Assembly: GCA_905339235.1 (NCBI GenBank)
Contig: CAJPFG010000003.1
Span: forward strand, 124,001-188,000
Source: Phycisphaerales bacterium
GTDB lineage: Bacteria > Planctomycetota > Phycisphaerae > Phycisphaerales > UBA1924
Reading direction: 5' to 3'
DNA: 64,000 nucleotides
Shown piece by piece: positions 49,754-58,250 of the stretch. Both the position numbers and the translations under genes were made by a program. Position 1 is the stretch's first letter. Each line of letters opens with the position of its first letter. Below the pieces are notes generated by a model, which saw only the letters and a list, made by a program, of their open reading frames with translations, did not search any database and was not told the origin of the DNA.

Positions 49754-52579
49754 CTATGCCGAGTCCGCGGCAGTGGCCTTTCCGAGCGCTCGGCGGATGC
49801 CCTTCTCGAACTCCACCACGACCAGCACGCCCGCCCCGGCCAACATGACCCGCCCCCAGGCGCTCGCGTCGAGCGGGGCCGAGTGGAACAGGCGGTTGAC
49901 CACGGGCATGTGGGCGAAGGCGAACTGCACGATCAGCATCGCGGCGATGCCCGCCCACAGCCACATGTTCGAGAAGAGTGGGACCGCCCACGCCGGCCGG
50001 AGGAGCGCTCGGCTGGAGAAGAGGTAGAAGATCTCGCCCACGACGATGACCGACACCGCGGCGGTGCGGGCCGCGGCCTCGCTCAGCCCCCGGCCCAGTT
50101 CCCAGTGGAAGAGGCCCATGGCCCCGATGCACAGGAGCAACGAGACCAGGCCCGTCCGCATGAACAACTCAAACGTCAGCAGCGGGCGCCGGGGATCGCG
50201 CGGCGGGCGGGCCATGACCCCCGGTTCCCTGGCCTCGAAGATCAGCGGCATCCCCAGCAGAACCGCGGTCATCATGTTGATGTAGAGCGCGTGCACGGGC
50301 AGGATCGGCAGCGGCCAGCCGAGCATGATGGCCGCGAGGATGATGAACGCCTCGCCGCCGTTGGTGGGGAGCGTCCAGACGATGAACTTGGTGAGGTTGC
50401 TGAAGACGTTGCGGCCTTCCTCGACCGCCGCCTCGATGGTCGCGAAGTTGTCGTCGGCGAGCACCATGTCCGCGGCGTCTTTGGCGACCTCGGTCCCCGC
50501 GATGCCCATGGCCACGCCGATGTCGGCCTGGCGGAGCGCGGGGGCATCGTTCACGCCGTCGCCGGTCATGGCGACGATGTGCCCGCGCGACTGCAGGCTC
50601 TTCACGAGCCGCAGTTTCTGCTCGGGGGTCATGCGGGCGAAGACGGCGGTGGCCTCGGCGTGCGCGGGGAGGTCGGCGTCGGGGATGGCGGCCATCTCCG
50701 CGCCGGTCAGAACGCGCGGCGATGCGACGCCCTTTCCACTTGCGTGCGGCGCGGCCCCGTCGATCCCGATCATCCCCGCGATGGTCGCGGCGGTCAGCGC
50801 ATGATCGCCGGTGATCATCTTCACGCGCACGCCCGCGCGCTGGCACGCGGCGACGGCCTCGATGGCCTCGGGCCGCGGCGGGTCGAGCATCCCCTGCACG
50901 CCCAGGAACGTGAGGCCGCCTTCGGCGTGCTCGACCATCGGGTGCGTGAGGTCGCCCACGTCCGGGGGCGCATCGCCGCGCGCGAAGGCGAGCACGCGCA
51001 GGCCGCGCTGCGCGAGGTCGGCGACGGCCCGCTGCACGGGCATCTTGTCGAGCGCGACGACCTCGCCCCGAGCGTCCATCGCGGTTTCGCACATGCCCAG
51101 CACGCGCTCGACGGAGCCTTTGACATAGATCACCCGGCTCGTGGTGGCACGGTTCTCCGAGCCGTGCAGCGTGGCCATGTACTGGCGGTCGGACTCGAAG
51201 GGGATGGCGTCCACGCGCGGAAAGCGCTCGGCCAACGCTTCGCGGGAGAGATCGACGCTCCCCCCTCCCACGCCGACGCCCGCGAGTTTCCGCGCCGCGA
51301 CGACCAGCGCTGCCTCGGTCGGGTCGCCGTGGATCTCCCACCGGCCGGCTTTGCTCACAAGGACCGCGTCGTTGCAGAGCGCCCCGCACGCGAGCATCTC
51401 CAGCAGCGCCGGATGCTCGCCCGCGGCGATGGGCGTGGTCTCACCCGGCCCCCCCACGAGGCGCACCTCGCCCGCCGGGTCGTACCCCGCGCCGGTGAAC
51501 TCGTACTCGACGCCCCCGCCTGCCCCCGCGCACCACGCGCTGCGCACGGTCATCTGGTTCTGCGTGAGCGTGCCGGTCTTGTCCGAGCAGATCACGGTCG
51601 TGCTGCCCAGGGCCTCGACGGCGGGGAGTTTGCGGATGATCGCTTTCTTCCTGGCCATCCGCGCCACGCCCACCGCGAGCATGATGGTCACGGCGGCGGG
51701 GAGCCCCTCGGGGATCGCGCCCACCGCGAGGGCCACGGCGGCCTTGAACATCTCGCTGGCCGGGTTGCCGCGCGCGATCCCGATGACGAACGCAACCGCC
51801 GCGACGGCGAGAATGAGCCACAGCATCAGGCGGCTGAACGACGCGATCTTCTTGGTCAGCGGCGTGGCGATGTCGTCGGCGGAGGAGATCATCTCGTTGA
51901 TGCGCCCGACCTCGGTGGCGTCTGCGGTCGCCACGACCACGCCCTCGCCGGTGCCGCGTGTGACGAGCGAACCGGCGTAAGCCATGTTCCGGCGGTCGGC
52001 CAGGACCGACTCGGGCGCGAGTACATCCGGGTGCTTGGCGACGGTCTTGCTCTCGCCGGTGAGCATGGACTCGTCCATCCGCAGGTCGCGCACCGCGCCG
52101 TCGAGCAGGCGCAGGTCCGCGGGCACCTTGTCCCCCGGCTCGACGATCACGATATCGCCGACGACCAGATGGGCCGCGTCGATCCGGCGGCGCTCGCCGT
52201 CGCGCTTGACGGTGGCCTCGACGCGCAGGGAGCGCGACAAAGCGTCGATGGCGGCGACGGCCTTCTGCTCCTGGACAAAGCCGATGATCGCGTTGGCGAG
52301 CACCACGCCGAGGATGACGGCGGTGTCCACGCCCTCGCCGAGGTACAGCGTGACGCCCCCGGCAACGATCAGGATGTACACCAGCGGCGCGTGGAACTGC
52401 AAGAGCAGCCGCACCCACCACGGGCGGCCCTTCTTCGCCGTGATGATGTTGGGGCCGTAGCGGGCCAATCGCGCCGCGGCCCCGGCGGCGGAAAGGCCCC
52501 CATGCGCATCCGACACCAGTTCGCGCACGACCTCCAAAGCGGGGACGGCGTGCCAAGCAAGGGAAGGGAGTCCGTTCAT
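49754..52579 (-). CDS. P2-type cation-transporting ATPase
   Basis: 941 residues of the calcium/cation P-type family (CtpF/PMA1-like). Cation-ATPase N-domain (ARLARYGPNII), actuator DESMLTGES near residue 172, PEGLP near 291, phosphorylation site SDKTGTLT near 332, KMITGDHALTAATIA near 600 and GDGVNDAPALRQADIGVAMG near 673 are intact, followed by the C-terminal spans. It pumps cations, probably Ca2+, Mg2+ or protons. In the dormancy-type cluster it corresponds to CtpF. Its upstream region carries array C. Confidence 0.93.
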   Translation of the reverse strand: MNGLPSLAWHAVPALEVVRELVSDAHGGLSAAGAAARLARYGPNIITAKKGRPWWVRLLLQFHAPLVYILIVAGGVTLYLGEGVDTAVILGVVLANAIIGFVQEQKAVAAIDALSRSLRVEATVKRDGERRRIDAAHLVVGDIVIVEPGDKVPADLRLLDGAVRDLRMDESMLTGESKTVAKHPDVLAPESVLADRRNMAYAGSLVTRGTGEGVVVATADATEVGRINEMISSADDIATPLTKKIASFSRLMLWLILAVAAVAFVIGIARGNPASEMFKAAVALAVGAIPEGLPAAVTIMLAVGVARMARKKAIIRKLPAVEALGSTTVICSDKTGTLTQNQMTVRSAWCAGAGGGVEYEFTGAGYDPAGEVRLVGGPGETTPIAAGEHPALLEMLACGALCNDAVLVSKAGRWEIHGDPTEAALVVAARKLAGVGVGGGSVDLSREALAERFPRVDAIPFESDRQYMATLHGSENRATTSRVIYVKGSVERVLGMCETAMDARGEVVALDKMPVQRAVADLAQRGLRVLAFARGDAPPDVGDLTHPMVEHAEGGLTFLGVQGMLDPPRPEAIEAVAACQRAGVRVKMITGDHALTAATIAGMIGIDGAAPHASGKGVASPRVLTGAEMAAIPDADLPAHAEATAVFARMTPEQKLRLVKSLQSRGHIVAMTGDGVNDAPALRQADIGVAMGIAGTEVAKDAADMVLADDNFATIEAAVEEGRNVFSNLTKFIVWTLPTNGGEAFIILAAIMLGWPLPILPVHALYINMMTAVLLGMPLIFEAREPGVMARPPRDPRRPLLTFELFMRTGLVSLLLCIGAMGLFHWELGRGLSEAAARTAAVSVIVVGEIFYLFSSRALLRPAWAVPLFSNMWLWAGIAAMLIVQFAFAHMPVVNRLFHSAPLDASAWGRVMLAGAGVLVVVEFEKGIRRALGKATAADSA

Positions 52580-52623
52580 TGAAGGGAGCGTAGGGGAAAC
52601 GTCCCCGGCGACCGATCGCGGAA

Positions 52624-52875
52624 GATTCCGGGATCGGGCCGCGCTCCCGGTCGCCGCGTAAGGGCGGTCGTAGGCCGCATCCGCTCAATTCCCGACGCCG
52701 CGGAGTGCATTCCAAGCCGTCGGGAATGTTCTCCAAGGCTGCGGGAACGCCTTCCCGGTCATCGGGAATTAGTCCCGGTCCGCCGCGAACGTATTCCCGC
52801 TCAGTGGGGATCGATTCCAACTGAAGCGGAACACACTCCCGGCCGATGGGAAAGTGTTCCGAACGACCCGGAATC
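52624..52875. repeat. 21-bp tandem array (array C)
   Basis: Twelve units fit a 21-bp frame from 52624. Consensus has TTCCCGG near its left, and CGGGAA near its right, so each unit is weakly palindromic. In the minus frame this gives heptads such as LIPDDRE, GVPAALE, NIPDGLE and CTPRRRE. It occupies nearly all of the space between the S2P protease and the ATPase gene, just upstream of the ATPase start. Confidence 0.8.
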
Positions 52876-52957
52876 AAGCGGAGACGCTCTCCGCTGGGGA
52901 ATCCCCGGCGCACGGAGCCGCGTCCAGCCCCGCCGCTCGGGCGGGCGTCCTCTCCAC

Positions 52958-54229
52958 CTATCTTGCATGCGACGCCGCGGGGAACGAACCTACTCGCGCC
53001 CGTCCGCCCGTCCCGCCCACGGTCCCGCGGAGCATCACCAGTTCGGTGAGGTTGTCGGGCGTGATGAGGCCGACGATCTGTGCGCCCGCTCGCACGCGCC
53101 CGTCTGGCCCGGGCGGCGGTCGCACCACGGCGATGACGGGGCAGCCCGCATGCGCGTGCTCGGGCGCGGCGGAGGCGCGGGCGCGCTCCAGCGCGGATCG
53201 GAGGTCTTCGTTCTCGCCGACGGTGGCGCAGCCCGTCTGCATGATGGTCGAGACCGGCGCGTCGGTCTGACCGGACGCCATCGCCCGCACGAGGTCGGTG
53301 CGCATGAGCACGCCGACGAGGGCCGCGGCGTCGTCGTCGCCGTGCGCATCATCCGTCAGCACGGGGAAGTCCTGCTGGCTGCCGGCGAGGAGTTCATCGG
53401 CGGCATGGCGGAGCGTGTGTGAGGCCCGCAGCGTGCGGAACCGGGTGAGCATCGCCGATCGCACGGTCAGACCTTCGAGCGCGGACTTGAACTGCTCGGC
53501 CTGGGCCTCGGCCCCCGCGCCCAGGAACACGAACGCGCCGATGAGCATGAGGAAGATGTGCCCGGTGAACAGGCCCCACATCACGAAGCCGATGGCGATG
53601 ACCTGCCCGACCGCCGCCGCCGCGGCCGTGGCTTTGGCGCGGTTGTTGGGAGGCGGCAGGGCCATCGCCAGGATCGCCCGCAGCACTCGCCCGCCGTCCA
53701 TCGGCAGCGCGGGGATCATGTTGAAGACCACGAGGAAGACGTTGACCGAACCCAGCGCGGCAAAGAAGTGCGTGCGGTGCAGGGCCACCGCGCCTTCCGC
53801 CCCGGCCGCACCGCCGTGGTCCGCGCCCGCCGTGAACGCCGCAAGACCCTCGGTGGCGAGCACGGCGGGGATGATGATCGCCGCGATGACGACGTTGACC
53901 GCGGGACCGGCCAGCGCGACGACGAGTTCCTGCGCCGGCTGCTCGGGCATCCGCTCCAGGCGCGCGATGCCGCCAATGGGCAGGAGCGTGATGTCGCGGG
54001 TGGCGATGCCGTAACGGCGTGCCGCCAGGGCGTGGCCCATCTCGTGGAGCACAACGCACCCGAAGATCGCCAGCACGAAGCCGCCGGTGCGGAGCGCCGC
54101 GTTGATGGCATCGGGTGAGCCGGACATCAGCGGCCCGGCCATGAACCACCCGACCAAGAGCAAGAACGTCCAGTGGATGTACACCGGGACGCCGAGCAGG
54201 GAGCCGAGTTTCATGGACCAGCGGAGCAT
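52958..54229 (-). CDS. Site-2 protease family zinc metalloprotease with CBS domains
   Basis: 423 residues. LHEMGHALAARRYGI near residue 61 has the HExxH zinc motif, and FNMIPALPMDGGRVL near 172 the third ligand Asp, as in M50 proteases. Six membrane spans precede a cytosolic CBS pair (VRSAMLTRFRTLRASHTL, VSTIMQTGCATVGENEDL), which binds adenine nucleotides. Homologue in the mycobacterial DosR regulon is Rv2625c. Follows the universal stress gene by 45 bases. Confidence 0.92.
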   Translation of the reverse strand: MLRWSMKLGSLLGVPVYIHWTFLLLVGWFMAGPLMSGSPDAINAALRTGGFVLAIFGCVVLHEMGHALAARRYGIATRDITLLPIGGIARLERMPEQPAQELVVALAGPAVNVVIAAIIIPAVLATEGLAAFTAGADHGGAAGAEGAVALHRTHFFAALGSVNVFLVVFNMIPALPMDGGRVLRAILAMALPPPNNRAKATAAAAAVGQVIAIGFVMWGLFTGHIFLMLIGAFVFLGAGAEAQAEQFKSALEGLTVRSAMLTRFRTLRASHTLRHAADELLAGSQQDFPVLTDDAHGDDDAAALVGVLMRTDLVRAMASGQTDAPVSTIMQTGCATVGENEDLRSALERARASAAPEHAHAGCPVIAVVRPPPGPDGRVRAGAQIVGLITPDNLTELVMLRGTVGGTGGRARVGSFPAASHAR

Positions 54230-54274
54230 CAGGGATCTTTCTGCGGGGGGAGGGGGGACGTTCCGCGTGAGCGT

Positions 54275-55300
54275 TCAGAACTGGGGGCGGAAGACGCCGG
54301 GGTCTCCGTGAACCGTACCAGCCTCCGCCGTGTCCTTCTCGCCCGCGGTCTCGGGCTGCTCGAAGCCCGGCGGGGGGGTGGGTTTGATCGCCAGGATCGA
54401 GCACGGGGCCGAGCGCACCACGCGCTCGGCGGTGCTTCCCCAGAAGAAGTCGCGAAAGTTCCACTTGGCCCGCGTGCCCAGCACCGCGAGATCGCATCCT
54501 TCGCGCTTCACGAACGCGACGATGCCGTGGCCCTGGCCCGATGCCCGGCCACCGCCGGTGCCATCCACCTCAAGGCCGTGGAAGATCGCCTTGAGGGCGT
54601 TGATCTCGTGGGCCAGCGGCGTGCAGAAGGACCGCAGGCGGTCCTCGATTGCCCGCTTGTAGTCGGCCCTGAACCCGGGCATGTTGGCCTTGATTGCGTC
54701 GGGCGGACCCAAGCCGTACCACGGGTCGTCGTAGATGTGGAGGATGTGCAGCACCGCGTCGTCCTGCGCGGCCACGCGGATCGCCTGCTCTAGCGCCAGC
54801 CGCGAAGTGTCGGTGAAGTCGATACAGGCGACGACGTTCCTGAACGCGCCGGCGTGACCCTCGCGGACGAGCAGAACCTTGGTGGCGGCCCGCTGCACCA
54901 GCGCGGCCGCGGTCGGGCCGATGCCCTTGTCCGCGTCCAGCACGCTGTGCGAGCCGAGCACGAGCAGGTCCGGTTTGTCGCGGAGGACGCGTTCCAGGAT
55001 CCGTTCGCGTGGGCTGCCGATCTCGATGTCGAATGCTCCGCGCGCTTTGGTCTCGCAGTCGGGAGCGAAGCGTTCCCATCGCCGACGGGCCTCGGGCACG
55101 AAGTCGGCCTGCATCGGCAGCTCGAAGGGGATGAAGGGGTGCGGCGTGGGCACATAGGACGGCAACGCGATGACATGCACCGCCGTCAGCGAAGCCCCCG
55201 CGTCGCCGTTCCAATGGGCGATGCGTGCCGCCTGGCGGAAAGCGTCGGCCGAGCAGGGCGAGAAGTCCACGGCGATGAGGATCGACTTGAGGCGGTCCAT
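54275..55300 (-). CDS. Universal stress protein, tandem Usp domains (341 aa)
   Basis: Two UspA folds: ILIAVDFSPCSADAF starts domain 1 and NVVACIDFTDTSRLALE domain 2 (near residue 153). The second has LAVLGTRAKWNFRDFFWGSTAERV, the ATP-binding G-x(9)-G-(S/T) variant. Highly similar to the gene at 61211 (start MDRLKxILxAVDFSxCSxDAFRQAARIA). Co-transcribed with the S2P gene and divergent from another Usp gene at 55434. Confidence 0.93.
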   Translation of the reverse strand: MDRLKSILIAVDFSPCSADAFRQAARIAHWNGDAGASLTAVHVIALPSYVPTPHPFIPFELPMQADFVPEARRRWERFAPDCETKARGAFDIEIGSPRERILERVLRDKPDLLVLGSHSVLDADKGIGPTAAALVQRAATKVLLVREGHAGAFRNVVACIDFTDTSRLALEQAIRVAAQDDAVLHILHIYDDPWYGLGPPDAIKANMPGFRADYKRAIEDRLRSFCTPLAHEINALKAIFHGLEVDGTGGGRASGQGHGIVAFVKREGCDLAVLGTRAKWNFRDFFWGSTAERVVRSAPCSILAIKPTPPPGFEQPETAGEKDTAEAGTVHGDPGVFRPQF

Positions 55301-55433
55301 GTAAGGCTCCGGTGTATGACAATCGAAGACTAGCGTCAGCGAGGCCAGCTCCGAGCACGGAAAGATCCCTGATCAGTTGCCCTGAAGCGCTGCCCGCCCA
55401 CCACGGTCCGTATCGTTGATCATGGAGACCAGC

Positions 55434-56480
55434 ATGCGCATCCTCATCGCCTACGACGGTTCCGAGTGTGCCCGCGCGGCGCTGACCGACCTCCGACTCG
55501 CTGGCCTGCCGTCGGACGCGGATGTGCTTGTCCTCTCCGTCCTTGATGCCTGGTTGCCCAAGGAGGACGGGCCGGGTGGAAAGTCCGACGAGGCGCTCCC
55601 GGGGCTGAAAGACATCCGGGCGAGCGTCCGGGCGGCCGTCGAACGACAGCGCGGCATCGCCGAGGACGGCGCGGCCCGGCTCCGCACGCTCTTCCCCGGT
55701 TGGAGCATCAAGGCCGAGGCGTGCGCCGATTCGCCAGCATGGGCGATCATCAAGCGGACCGAGGGCCATGAGGGAGGCGTCGCGGAGAAACCCGCCGATT
55801 TCGTCGTTGTCGGTTCGCACGGCTACAGCGGATTGCTGGGGGGAGTAAAGCGACTGGTGCTGGGCAGCGTGTCGCACCGGGTCGTGACCGAGCTGCGCCC
55901 CCCCTCCCCATGCTCGGTGCGGATCGCGCGGGGGCGCGACCGCACGACACCGGCGCGGAGCGACGTTCCCAAGATCGTTGTCGGCGTGGACGGCTCGGCG
56001 GATTCCCGCGCCGCGGTGCACGCGGTGGCATCGCGGCGCTGGCCGCAAGGAACGCGGATTCTCCTAGCGACTTTCGAGCAGAGCATCTACGCGGGAACCG
56101 ACGTCGGAGTGATGGGAGCGTACACGGTCTGGGGTGGCGATCCCGTGGGAGGGGTGGGATCCGACACGCCGTCATCGGACGTGACATCGGGTACGCGCAT
56201 CGTGGCGGAGGCGGCGGCGACGCTGCGGCGGCTCTGCCCGCAAGTTTCGGTCTCCACCGTCGTCAAGCCCGGCGACCCGAAGTACGCGCTCATCGACCTC
56301 GCGGACGATTGGGAAGAGGATGGCGTGAAGGGCGCAGACTGCATCTTCGTGGGCGCCCGGGGCGTTCGCGGCGTCGAACGATTTCTGCTGGGCAGTGTCT
56401 CGACCGCCGTGGCGATGAACGCCGACTGCTCGGTGGAGATCGTCCATCCGAGGCGTGGGCCCGCCTCCACCCCCGCGTAG
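55434..56480 (+). CDS. Universal stress protein, tandem Usp domains (348 aa)
   Basis: First domain starts MRILIAYDGSECARAAL, ending at VVGSHGYSGLLGGVKRLVLGSVSHRVV, given here as GSHGYSGLLGG and GSVSHRV; second begins KIVVGVDGSADSRAAVHAV with GARGVRGVERFLLGSVSTAV. Both ATP-binding loops G-x2-G-x(9)-GS are present, unlike the other Usps here, so it may bind ATP. ATG at 55434 with GGAG six bases upstream. Leads the run into lactate permease. Confidence 0.92.
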   Translation: MRILIAYDGSECARAALTDLRLAGLPSDADVLVLSVLDAWLPKEDGPGGKSDEALPGLKDIRASVRAAVERQRGIAEDGAARLRTLFPGWSIKAEACADSPAWAIIKRTEGHEGGVAEKPADFVVVGSHGYSGLLGGVKRLVLGSVSHRVVTELRPPSPCSVRIARGRDRTTPARSDVPKIVVGVDGSADSRAAVHAVASRRWPQGTRILLATFEQSIYAGTDVGVMGAYTVWGGDPVGGVGSDTPSSDVTSGTRIVAEAAATLRRLCPQVSVSTVVKPGDPKYALIDLADDWEEDGVKGADCIFVGARGVRGVERFLLGSVSTAVAMNADCSVEIVHPRRGPASTPA

Positions 56481-56498
56481 CCGAGGACCCTCTCGCGG

Positions 56499-58229
56499 AT
56501 GCTGCTCGCCCTCTCTATTCTGCCCATCGTCCTGCTCATCGTGCTGATGGTGACCCCGCCGCTCCCGCGCTTGGGTCGATTGGGGAGTTGGTCGCCGCTT
56601 CCCGCGCACATCGCCCTGCCCGCCGTGGCCCTGCTCGCCTACGGGCTGCAACTCTTCATGTTCAGACCCGGCCCGGAGAGCCGGGCCGCCGTCATCCATG
56701 CCGCGGCGATCGACGGCGCGCTCTCGTCGCTCACGCCGCTGGCGATCGTCCTTGGCGCGGTGCTGCTGTTCAAGACGATGGACACATCGGGGGCGATGCG
56801 CGTGCTGACAGAGCGGCTGCGTCGGATGAGCCCCGACCCGGTGGCGCAACTGGTGCTGGTGGGCTGGGCGTTCTCTTTTCTCATCGAAGGACTCAGCGGC
56901 TTCGGCACGCCCGCGGCCCTGGCAGCACCAATCTTGGTGGGGCTTGGTTTTCCAATGTTGCGTGTCGCGGCGATGTGCCTGGTGATGAACAGCGTGCCGG
57001 TCTCGTTCGGGGCGGTGGGCACGCCGACGTGGTTCGGCTTTGGGGGGCTGGGCCTCTCGCTGCAGGAACTCGGCGAGATCGGCTGGCGGACGGCGTTCAT
57101 CCACACCGCCGCCGCGCCTGCGATCGTGGTGTTGGCCTTGCGGATCGTCGTGCCGTGGAAGGAAGTCCGCGCTCGCCTCGTGTTCGTGCTGCTCGCGGTC
57201 GCCGCGAGCGTGGGGCCGTACCTGCTGATGGCGAGGTTCAGCGTCGAGTTCCCCTCGATCGTGGGTGGACTGGCCGGGCTCGCGGGGGTAACGGCGCTGG
57301 CACGATGGCAGGTCGGGTTGCCGCGCGGCGTCACCGAGCTTCCGCCCGGTGGCGATGCCACGGGCGTGAGCGCGGCGCCTCCGCCCGCGCCGTACATGTC
57401 GCTCCTGCGGGCCGCGATGCCGCTGTTGGCCACGGTGCTCGTGCTGGCGGTCACGCGGATTGATGCGCTGGGCGTGAAAGCGGTGCTGAACTCCGACGCA
57501 AACGGGGGGGCGGGGGCGGCGAGCGTGGGCCTGGGCGCGCTGGGCGAAGCGTGGATCAGCCCCGCGCTCGTTGTGGGCCTGCGGGACATCCTCGGCACGG
57601 GTACGGCGTGGAAAATGCCGCTGCTCTATGTCCCGTTCATCCTGCCCTTTGTGGCCGTGTCGCTGGCGGCGATCCCGTTGCTGCGCATGAACCGGGCGGT
57701 CGTGCGCTCGGCGTGGATGCAGACGGCCGGGCGTTTGGCGCGTCCGGCGGTGGCGCTGGTGGGCGCGCTGGTGCTGGTCAAGATGATGATGCTTGGAGGC
57801 GAGACCGCCCCCGCGATGGTCATGGGCCGCGCGATGGCCAACACCACGGGCGGAGCGTGGCCGTACTTCGCATCGCTGCTGGGCGCGCTGGGGTCGTTCT
57901 TCTCGGGGTCCAACACGGTCTCGAACCTAACATTCGGCCCGATCCAGGCCGCGGTCGCGGGCACGCTCGGCCTGGACCGCGCCACCATCCTCGCCCTGCA
58001 ATCGGCGGGCGGGGCGATGGGGAACATGGTGTGCATCCACAACATCGTGGCAGTCGCGGCGGTGCTGGGGCTTTCGGAGCAGCACAAGTCAAACGGACAT
58101 CACAACGACGTTGAGGCGAGTAGGGAAATCGGGGGGATCGCGGCGGTGCTGCGGCTCACGATCGCGCCGATGCTGGTTTACGCTTTGATCGCCGCGGCGG
58201 TGGCGGGGGTCTTCGCCCTCGCGTTCTGA
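56499..58229 (+). CDS. lldP: L-lactate permease
   Basis: LctP/LldP family, 576 residues, about 12 membrane spans. Visible motifs: FLIEGLSGFGTPAALAAPIL near residue 129, NSVPVSFGAVGTPTW near 165, MLGGETAPAM and a C-terminal FFSGSNTVSNLTFGPIQ and ALQSAGGAMGNMVCIHNIVA. It imports lactate or glycolate with protons. Starts 18 bases after the Usp gene. D-lactate dehydrogenase lies nearby, so lactate transport and oxidation or production are linked. Confidence 0.93.
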   Translation: MLLALSILPIVLLIVLMVTPPLPRLGRLGSWSPLPAHIALPAVALLAYGLQLFMFRPGPESRAAVIHAAAIDGALSSLTPLAIVLGAVLLFKTMDTSGAMRVLTERLRRMSPDPVAQLVLVGWAFSFLIEGLSGFGTPAALAAPILVGLGFPMLRVAAMCLVMNSVPVSFGAVGTPTWFGFGGLGLSLQELGEIGWRTAFIHTAAAPAIVVLALRIVVPWKEVRARLVFVLLAVAASVGPYLLMARFSVEFPSIVGGLAGLAGVTALARWQVGLPRGVTELPPGGDATGVSAAPPPAPYMSLLRAAMPLLATVLVLAVTRIDALGVKAVLNSDANGGAGAASVGLGALGEAWISPALVVGLRDILGTGTAWKMPLLYVPFILPFVAVSLAAIPLLRMNRAVVRSAWMQTAGRLARPAVALVGALVLVKMMMLGGETAPAMVMGRAMANTTGGAWPYFASLLGALGSFFSGSNTVSNLTFGPIQAAVAGTLGLDRATILALQSAGGAMGNMVCIHNIVAVAAVLGLSEQHKSNGHHNDVEASREIGGIAAVLRLTIAPMLVYALIAAAVAGVFALAF

Positions 58230-58250
58230 TTGCTCGAAAGGAGCGTGTTG

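Noticed and set aside
49883..52582. 899-residue frame opposite the P-type ATPase
   Set aside because: Arg/His/Asp-rich antisense shadow of the ATPase gene.
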